DNA of 21,625 bases, from assembly GCA_016719535.1 (NCBI GenBank), contig JADJYX010000048.1:1-21625 (forward strand). The letters run 5' to 3'. The first letter of the stretch is position 1; each line of letters opens with the position of its first letter. Shown one piece after another: positions 15,512 through 21,625 of the stretch. The position numbers and the translations under genes were made by a program. The notes beneath the pieces were generated by a model, which had not been told where the DNA came from, did not search any database, and saw only the letters and a list, made by a program, of their open reading frames with translations. This DNA comes from Rubrivivax sp. (GTDB lineage Bacteria > Pseudomonadota > Gammaproteobacteria > Burkholderiales > Burkholderiaceae_C).

Positions 15512-16970
15512 GGCCCTCGTCGTTTCGTGTGGAACCCCACAGTCAGAATCGCTGGTCGTCGTCGAGCCCGGTGGGCATGTGGGCAGGCTGCATTTGAGCC
15601 TGTCCACATGTCCTAGGGCGGCTGCCAGGAGCATGGAAATGAGCGTTGGAGTGGAGGCGCTGTTCACCAGCGCGTTGGGCCTGCAGCCACCGTGGGTGGT
15701 TGAGGATGTCAAGCTGGATGTGTCCAAGAAGCGCATCGACTTCGAGGTCAGCTGCTCCGGCGCGTTGCTGACCTGCCCGGCCTGCGGCACGGCCTCGCAA
15801 CCGGTGCACGATCGGCTACGCCGCAAGTGGCGGCACCTGGACTTCTTCCAGTTCGAGGCCTGGTTGCATGCCGACGTGCCGCGCGTGGCCTGCGGCAGTT
15901 GCGGCAAGACCACCCAGCTCGGCGTGCCCTGGGCGCGACCAGGCTCGGGCTTCACGGCCGCGTTCGAGGCCCTGGCGCTGGCCCTGTGCCGCGAGCTGCC
16001 GGTGAGCCAGGCCGCAGCGCTGCTGCGCTGCAAGGACAAGCAGCTGTGGCGGCGTATCGAGTTCTACGTCGATCAGGCGCGCGCCGTGGAGAGCTTCCAG
16101 GGTGTGCAGATCGTGGGTATCGACGAGACCAGCCTGCGCCGTGGCCAGAACTACATCACCGTCGTGCACGACCTGGACGCCAAGCGGCTGCTGTTCGCCA
16201 CCGAGGGTCCAGACCACCAGACGGTGGTGGACTTCGCGACGGACCTCGAGGCCCATGGTGGCGACCCGGCGCAGGTGCGGCACGTGTGCATGGACATGAG
16301 CGCGGCCTACGCCAAGGGCGCGGCACAGGCGATGCCGGCGGCGGCCGCGAGCTACGACCGCTTCCACGTCATCGCCATGGCCATCCAGGCGATGGACGAC
16401 GTGCGGCGCGAGGAGTTGCGCACCGAGCCCGGAGGAGGTGGCCAAGGCGCTGCTGGGCGCGGATCCCAAGACGCGGCGCAACCTGCTGTGGGGATGCGCA
16501 AGAACCCCAGCGGCTGGAGCGTGGCGCAGACCACCGCGATGCACTGGCTGCAGCGCTCGGCGCTGAAGAGCGCGCGGGCCTGGCGGCTGCGCATGGCGCT
16601 GCGCGAGGTCTCGCGCGAGCCCGCCAGCACAACAGCGCCGAGCAAGCGGCCAGCGATCTGATGGCCTGGACGAGCTGGGCCAGGCGCTGTCGGCTGGAGC
16701 CGTTCAAGAAGCTGGCCGCGACGATCAAAGAACGCTTCGACGCGGTCGTGCGCGGCATGCTCGACCACCGCAGCAACGCCTTCGTCGAGTCGATGAACGG
16801 GCAGCTTCAGCAGGCCAAGCGGGCGGCACGCGGCTACCGCACGGCCAAGAACTTCATCGCCATCGCCTACTTGCGGCTGTCACGCCTGAAGAACCTGCCG
16901 GATCATCCGTTCAGCGCCGCCGCGGCCGTCAGATAAGGCTGTCGCGTTCCACACGAAACGGCATAGAGCC
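15512..16970 (+). mobile_element. ISL3-type insertion sequence
   Basis: About 1459 bp. The ends are imperfect inverted repeats of about 32 bp: left GGCCCTCGTCGTTTCGTGTG (15512-15531) and, read from the right, GGCTCTATGCCGTTTCGTGT, both continuing GGAAC. One plus-strand transposase. The expected 8-bp target duplication is absent (GCCAGCGG before, AATTTGAT after), and only the left flank belongs to the interrupted gene, so one side has probably been deleted. Confidence 0.85.
15639..16936 (+). pseudogene. ISL3 family transposase with three frame changes
   Basis: DDE transposase of the ISL3 family. ATG 15639 is preferred to ATG 15633 because AGGAG (15627-15631) then has a 7-base spacing. The N-terminal zinc ribbon reads CPACGTASQ...CGSCGKT. 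The catalytic blocks are VGIDETSLRRGQNY, CMDMSAAYAKGA, and FVESMNGQLQQAKRAARGY near the C-terminus. A shift near 16425 (after EELRTE) is undone near 16495 (before GMRKNPSGWS), which alters about 23 residues. Another near 16612 is not undone, so the written frame stops at 16661 while the rest (HNSAEQAASDLMAW...) continues in the next frame to TAA 16934-16936. Confidence 0.9.
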
Positions 16971-17054
16971 AATTTGATCAGCGAGGCCACGAACCTCCAC
17001 TGAATCTTCAGCAGGTTTCCGGGGCACAGACCAACCGCGGTGTCGTCAGCTCTC
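16971..17054. other. Short gap between the ISL3-type element and the immunity array
   Basis: 84 bp, more AT-rich at its left edge, no gene seen. It does not continue the gene fragment on the other side of the IS. Confidence 0.5.
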
Positions 17055-17564
17055 TCACCGCACAGGATCACGAAGGAGTTGCGCCGGCGTGAGCATCAGA
17101 CCGAAACGACGTTCGAGCATCAGGCACAGATAGGGCAGCCCGTACTGATCGATATCGGCCAGCATCTGAGCATGGATCTCGTCTGGGCTCGATTCCTCCG
17201 CGCGGTATCCGGACACCGGACGCGCCAATGATGAGGTGGGAAAGCTCAACTCTTCGTAGTCGAAGTCGCGCGGCTTCTCCAGCGCACGGATCCGTTCGAG
17301 CCGCCCATCACGCAAGCGGACTGGGGGTGTTTCCCGTCGACTCAATGACGCCTTGAACGCCTCCAGGCTTGGTGCCCATCCCACCGATTGACCGAATACT
17401 TCGCGGTCGGTTCGCGCTGAGAAGCCAAGGTGCACGAAGACCTGAACAATGTCTCGACCAACATAGAAAGTGTGCATCCGTTTGTCACTGTGCACCAGCC
17501 GCCACGCAGGCGCGCGTTCGAGGAACGCGGCACTGACGTCAGTCAAGAGTTCGTTCTTAGTCAA
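17055..17564 (-). CDS. Immunity-like protein, copy 2 of the repeated family
   Basis: 169 residues, intact, ending in TGA 17055-17057. The paralogue at 7031-7540 begins MTKNGLL at ATG; here the matching codon is TTG (17562-17564), an unusual start that may lower expression. Notable segments: FLERAPAWRLVHSDKR, FVHLGFSARTDREVFGQSVGWAP and, at the C-terminus, YGLPYLCLMLERRFGLML. No named family is recognised. It starts 4 bp after the stop of 17569-18414, so it is likely cotranscribed with it. Position downstream of an Rhs nuclease and its duplication suggest an immunity gene. Confidence 0.75.
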   Translation of the reverse strand: MTKNELLTDVSAAFLERAPAWRLVHSDKRMHTFYVGRDIVQVFVHLGFSARTDREVFGQSVGWAPSLEAFKASLSRRETPPVRLRDGRLERIRALEKPRDFDYEELSFPTSSLARPVSGYRAEESSPDEIHAQMLADIDQYGLPYLCLMLERRFGLMLTPAQLLRDPVR

Positions 17565-17568
17565 GGCT

Positions 17569-18414
17569 TTACCCGGCGAATGCCCCTGTCACCTCTGCGG
17601 GCAGTTGCCCGCCAGCCTTGATGAGCAGTCGCACCACGCTGCCGAACGGATAGCACATCGCGGTCAACGGATTGCTCCCCAGCCAACGGGCATGGGCACC
17701 GCTGACCTCCGCCAGCTTCTGCAGGGCAGCGAGCGATGGCCATGGTTTGCGCGAGAGGACTGCGCTCAGCCAAGCCCCCAGCGCACCCGCGATCTCGTTG
17801 AGCAACTCATTGCCGGCACTCAGCAGTCCGAACTTGGAGTAGTCGTCGACCCAACTGTCCAGTAAATCGCGCGCACTGGGCAAAATCAGCGGCGCACCCT
17901 GCTCCCGCGCTTCGACGCGCGCGAGCAGACGGGCCGTCTCTAAGACCTGCGAGTCGAGCAGCGTCGCATCAGCACCGACCGGCAAAAACTCCTTGGCGCG
18001 CTTGTGCCATTCGTCGCCGCTCCTCAACGACCAGCCATTGCCATAGGCCTGCCACTGTGCGGCATCACCATGCAGCAGACAGGCCTTCAAGTAGGCCAAC
18101 CCCGGTTCGGGCAAACCCATCAGGGCGGCGTCACTCACGCCGGCCTCGAGCACGGCTTGCCAGTGCTGCAAGCTGAGGCGATCAACTTTCCTCAAGTCAG
18201 ATGCACGCGTCAATGAAAGCCTCTCCGAAGCTCTTGCATGGCGCCCATCCAACCGATTGACTAATACCTCGCGGTGGGTGCGCGCCGAGACGCCGAAGTG
18301 CCCGATGAGGCGAAGATGGCCGCCTTGTTCAGCGTTGCCTTTGATCCAACTCGGCGCCTTCACGCCAAGCAAGCGGCAGGGCATGAGCGAAATCCCGCTC
18401 GTCAAGGTCACCAC
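17569..18414 (-). CDS. Chimeric hypothetical protein: remnant of the 17055-type family fused to an unrelated helical protein
   Basis: 281 codons from GTG 18414 (overlapping the preceding stop as GTGA) to TAA 17569-17571. Residues about 35-75 (FGVSARTHREVLVNRLDGRH) match GFSARTDREVFGQSVGWAP of 17055-17564, and the DNA is similar too (about 18207-18335 against 17340-17450). From about residue 75 the protein is unrelated: long Leu/Ala helices, LHGDAAQWQAYGNGWSLR, and WLGSNPLTAMCYPFGSVV near the end. The C-terminus (AFAG) is shorter than in the copy at 15281-15511. So both ends look like recombination joints. The true start may be internal. No known family for the main part. Confidence 0.65.
   Translation of the reverse strand: MVTLTSGISLMPCRLLGVKAPSWIKGNAEQGGHLRLIGHFGVSARTHREVLVNRLDGRHARASERLSLTRASDLRKVDRLSLQHWQAVLEAGVSDAALMGLPEPGLAYLKACLLHGDAAQWQAYGNGWSLRSGDEWHKRAKEFLPVGADATLLDSQVLETARLLARVEAREQGAPLILPSARDLLDSWVDDYSKFGLLSAGNELLNEIAGALGAWLSAVLSRKPWPSLAALQKLAEVSGAHARWLGSNPLTAMCYPFGSVVRLLIKAGGQLPAEVTGAFAG
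18207..18335 (-). repeat. Third, partial copy of the immunity-family sequence
   Basis: Plus-strand DNA such as GGCGCCCATCCAACCGATTG (18240-18259) parallels GGTGCCCATCCCACCGATTG near 17371-17390, and the flanks align for roughly 100 bp. It encodes the N-terminal part of the chimeric gene 17569-18414. Confidence 0.7.
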
Positions 18415-18980
18415 TGCACGATGGCGTTGACGAAGTCCGGAAGCCTCGCCTCAATCCGCGACACGACATCGCGAAGCGTCGCGTCGACGGTGTCGGCCCG
18501 CTCGGCCGAGGTCAACGCTTCGGCCACTAGCGCCGCCTTGTCGATCGCCGCCCGCAAGACAGAAGCAGGAGCGGCGGGTTTCAGGAGAGACACCTGATCC
18601 CAGGGACTAGGGATGGTAATTCCGCCGAGCGCTGAGGTCCCCTCCAACTGCTCAAGGTCTAACCGTCCACCGGGAATACCGCAAACGGGAGCCCCGGCCG
18701 AGTACAAGCGTTCATCTCTTTCATGATGGTATGGAAGCTGGCCAGCACCTACGCTCCAGCCCAACGAAACGCGAAAGTAACGTTCCACACCGGGGCCGGG
18801 CTCCCAAACGATCCATACCGCTCGCTCGGCCCCCAAATCACGGCGATAGAGAAGGTTTCCTGAAAGAACGTCCCATCCATCCACACCTCTCTCAAGTTTG
18901 AAGCTGGCAAAGTCGGGCAGGCGCTCGGACATCCAATGTTTGACGCGACGCAAGAAAACTGATTTGTAGTACTTGTCCAT
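18408..18980 (-). CDS. Candidate cognate immunity protein of the Rhs nuclease tip
   Basis: 190 residues. ATG 18980 has GAGGAGA about six bases upstream; the Rhs stop is only 15 bp before it. N-terminal half: FLRRVKHWMSERLPDFASFK, a RRDLGAERAVWIVWEPGPG strand pair and RYFRVSLGWSVGAG; this strand-rich layout with an F/Y-x-x-S-x-G-W motif recalls immunity families such as DUF4304, but that is only an impression. The C-terminal half is helical (SVLRAAIDKAALVAEAL ... VSRIEARLPDFVNAIVQW). Base composition is less GC-rich than the Rhs core, like the toxin tip. Immediate position after the toxin is the main argument for immunity function. No signal peptide is seen; a cytoplasmic protein is expected. 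Confidence 0.72.
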   Translation of the reverse strand: MDKYYKSVFLRRVKHWMSERLPDFASFKLERGVDGWDVLSGNLLYRRDLGAERAVWIVWEPGPGVERYFRVSLGWSVGAGQLPYHHERDERLYSAGAPVCGIPGGRLDLEQLEGTSALGGITIPSPWDQVSLLKPAAPASVLRAAIDKAALVAEALTSAERADTVDATLRDVVSRIEARLPDFVNAIVQW

Positions 18981-18995
18981 CCAGTCTCCTCAGAA

Positions 18996-19544
18996 TCAGA
19001 AACCCAGAGCGTTCTCGACGCACTCCTCGATGACGAACTCTGCAATGAAGGACATCACCGCGAAGGTGCCGTTGAGATAGGTCGCCAGCCCTGCGTTCTG
19101 ACCCAGAAGCGCCTCGATGTCGTCCTTGCGCTTTGCGAAGGTCGAGTCTCTGTGTTTGGCCTTGGACAAAATCGCCGTCGGGTACTTGGCCCTGAGCGCC
19201 GCGTCCAACTGTTTCGCCGCACGTTCCAGAGCGTCCGATATCTTGGACGTCGGCAGCTTCGTTTTCACCTCCAATACTTTGAACTTGCTACCAATGGACA
19301 AGAGAAAGTCAGGCATTGCGAGCCGCCCCGTGGCATCGCGAAGATTGTCGCCTCTCCCAATCTTCCTGATGCGAGCTCCGGGTTTAAGGCAATTCTTGAT
19401 AGCATTAAAAATTTGATTCTCAAAGGCGCGGCCAGCACTATTGGCAGCACTGCCTGCGAATTGCCGCCCGAGATTTGGCACCGCGATCGAGCTGAGCGTT
19501 CCTTGAATACTCGACGCGGCCCCAGTGTCTCCAAGAGTCATCGC
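18996..19544 (-). other. Rhs C-terminal toxin tip, PD-(D/E)XK nuclease-like
   Basis: The 182 residues after DPGG. They contain a candidate restriction-endonuclease-fold site: Glu42 in RAFENQIFNAI, then MPDFLLSIGSKFKVLEVKTK with Asp79 and Glu92-x-Lys94, the spacing expected of a PD-(D/E)XK core, followed by a helix (KISDALERAAKQLDAAL). DNA (or tRNA) cleavage is the inferred activity. A hydrophobic stretch near the end (FAVMSFIAEFVIEE) is unexplained. The DNA of the tip is visibly less GC-rich than the core, consistent with tip replacement by recombination. Confidence 0.75.
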
Positions 19545-21625
19545 TCCGCCAGGATCGACCTGGTTCACCGGGTCCGACTCAGCATACGCGTATCTGTTCA
19601 GACTCTGAGGGTCGATGAGTCGGCCCCAAGATGGATCGCCCGATAGAAACTGGCCTGCGGCGGGGCGGTACCAGCGGAATCGAAGCTGAGTCAGCCCCGC
19701 CTCCGCCTCCCAGTACTCCCCCGTGTACTGATGCCTAAGCCTCGGGCTGGCATTCACCAGTTCCCCGAAGGCCGTGGTCTCGGTCGTTTCCACCACCGTG
19801 CCTGCGGTGTTGATGGCCGCCAGCGTGGTGTTCAGGTGCCCAGGCAGCGGGATCAGGTTCTCGGCCGGCGTGGCCGCCACCGTGCCATTGGCTCCTGTGG
19901 CCTGCTGTCGCAGGGTGTCGCCCCACACGTAAGCCGTGGCCTGCCCACCGGCGCTCTCCAGCACCACCTGTGGCCACTCGGTCGTCGGGTCGATGAGGTA
20001 GCGCGTGCTGCTGGCGCCGATGGTCTTGCGGATGCGCTGGCCGTCGGCGTCGTAACCGTAGCTGGCCACCACGGTGGCGGTGGCCAGCGTCGGGCCGCGC
20101 CGCACTTCGATGAGCCGGTTTTCGGCGTCGAAGATGTAGCCGGTGTACTCGCTCGGGGTGGTCTTGCCGGCGAGGTTGCCGTTGCCGTCCCAGGTGTAGG
20201 TGGTGGTGACGGTGCTGCCGGTGGCGGTGCTCAGCGTTTCGCTGGTGAGCCGGTCGTTGTTGTCGTAGGTGTAGCTGGTGCTGTCGGTGCCGGCGGCGGT
20301 GGTCACCGTCTTGCCGGTGCGGTTGCCCACGATGTCATACGTGTAGCTCGTGGCTTCCGTGGCGGCAGCTGCAGGGTTGCCCAGGAAGGCGACGAGCTGC
20401 GCACCCTTGTAGCTGCGCTCGCTCGTGAGCCGGGCATTGGCGTCGTAGCCGAAGGTCTGCGCACGCGCCGGGTTGCCGCTGAAGCCGCCGGTGCCGACCA
20501 CGAAGGCGGCGCTGGCGTCGAAGGTGTCGATGCGGCTGACTGCGCCGCCAACGCCGCGACTGATGGCCTGGCCGGACACGAGTGCTCGCACCGCCCTGGC
20601 GCCGCAGGTGCGCGATGGCGATGAGGCGGTCCTGTGCGTCGTGGCGCCGCTCGGTGATGAGTTCGACGCCAGCGCCGGTGTCCAGCACCTGTTCACTGCG
20701 CAGCGGGCGGCCGGCAGTGTCGTAGGTGTAGGTCGTAGCCTTTGCCATCGGGGGCCACCAGGCGGGTCAGGCGGCCGTCGCCGTCGTACTGGTAGTCGGT
20801 GTGGCCCTCGCTGGTGATGCGGCGTGTGATGCGGCCGGCGGCATCGTAGGTCCAGCCGAGCGTGCCCTGGGGACCGGCCAGCTGCGTCAGGCGGCCTTGG
20901 GCATCGTAGGTATAGGTCTTCGTACCCTGAGCGCTGGTGGCACCGACTTCGGTCTGCGTCGCGCGCTGGCCGTCGGCGGTGTAAGTCCAGCTGATCGTTC
21001 GCGCCGGGGTGTTGGCGGTCGGCGGTATCGTGCGGCTCGTCTCTCGCCCTTCGCTGTCGTAGCTGCGCGTGATCGTCTGGCCGCCGAAGGTCGTGTGGCT
21101 GGTGAGCTGGCCCTCCAGGTCGAAGGCGAAGCTCTCGGTAGCGCCGTCGGGCAGGATGCGGCTGATGGGCCGGCCGGCTGCGTCGTAGCGCCATTGCACC
21201 TCGCGCCCGGCGGCGTCGCGCTGCAGGGTGCGGGCGTTGGTCTCGTCGTAGCTGTAGGCGGTCGGCGTGGCGATGCCGCTTTGCACGGCGCTCACCAGGC
21301 GCCCCGCAGCATCGTAGCCATAGGTCGTGACGACGCCGCGCGGATCGGTCTCGCTGGCCCTGCGGCCGTCGGGACGGTAGCTGATGCTGTGCGCACTGCC
21401 GTCCGGGAAGTCCGTACGCGTCAGTCGGTTGAGCGCATCGTGGGTGTAGACGATCACGCGGCCGTCGGGCAGCCGGGTCTGGTGCGGTTGCCGGCGGCGT
21501 CGTAGCTGTGTTCTGTGCGGCGACCGCTGGCGTCGGTATTGGACGTGAGCTGCGCCGCGGCGTCGTAGCCGCTCCCCCGGCGGGCGCCCGTTCCGTCCAC
21601 TTCGGCCGTCATGCGGCCGGCCGCG
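18996..21625 (-). CDS. rhs: Rhs/YD-repeat polymorphic toxin, 5' end outside the window, frameshifted
   Basis: C-terminal ~875 codons of an Rhs protein; the N-terminus lies beyond 21625. The core is a long series of YD repeats of the type YDAAGRL and YDADGQRIRK from 21600 to about 19750. The core-end block follows: LRFRWYRPAAGQFLSGDPS, then LIDPQSLNRYAYAESDPVNQ and DPGG at about 19545, where tips are exchanged. Rhs cores form a shell around the toxin and cleave it off after the core. Three frame changes are needed, near 21475, 20737 and 20590, so the protein is not continuous as written; from about 20580 to the stop it is open. Delivery could be by type VI secretion or by a secreted route; no signal is in view. 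Confidence 0.88.

Noticed and set aside
15402..15638. N-terminal extension of the ISL3 transposase into the flanking gene remnant
   Set aside because: It crosses the left end of the element and codes for nothing like the family; ATG 15639 has a good ribosome-binding site.
7778..16970. Composite transposon made of the four insertion sequences
   Set aside because: The elements are from four families in mixed orientation and there is no repeated element bounding a common cargo.
19700..21600. CRISPR-like or tandem DNA repeats (recurring GTCGTAG motifs on plus)
   Set aside because: These are codons of YD repeats in the Rhs core; spacing is irregular and there are no spacers.

Overview
The window looks like a high-GC betaproteobacterial chromosome, probably Burkholderiales. 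This rests on the GC-rich codon use, the CO-dehydrogenase-type (cox) and alkane-monooxygenase-type genes, and IS families common in that order. No rRNA, tRNA or CRISPR array is visible.

Left part, 1-5916, plus strand: a cox-type molybdenum hydroxylase cluster in the order coxL (5' end outside the window) - coxM - coxD - a small DUF2164 gene - coxE, followed by alkB. The protein content is recognisable throughout, but up to about 5.2 kb the reading frame must be changed every 30-150 bases. None of the long genes is an open frame as written. alkB has also lost an internal segment containing its second histidine box.

Middle and right parts, 5917-21625, host genes all on the minus strand: a polymorphic-toxin island. 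At the far right is an Rhs/YD-repeat protein running off the window. Its exchangeable C-terminal tip (18996-19544) carries a PD-(D/E)XK-type nuclease signature. Downstream of it is a chain of small, overlapping or closely spaced genes that look like immunity genes: 18408-18980, 17569-18414, 17055-17564. A second, older array of the same kind lies further left (15511 down to 5930). Its genes are duplicated, truncated or frameshifted, and they are broken up by four insertion sequences: ISL3-type (15512-16970), IS21-type (12251-15237), IS256-type (10673-12038) and IS91-type with a tyrosine recombinase (7778-10233). Removing the IS91 element at its GAAC target, or the IS21 element with its 5-bp target duplication, rejoins the host reading frame without a shift.

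How the parts fit: the Rhs protein would deliver the nuclease tip, the gene 15 bp downstream is the best candidate for the cognate immunity protein, and the other genes look like orphan or older immunity genes left by successive tip replacements. Several share an F-x-x-S-x-G-W-type motif, and pieces of one family occur three times, one of them fused to an unrelated gene. The left array appears to have become neutral ground for IS insertion.

Limits: homology calls are from recall of family motifs, with no database search. Many frameshifts, in cox, the IS256 and ISL3 transposases and Rhs, may be sequencing errors rather than biology. The two IS91 and two IS21 genes are clean.
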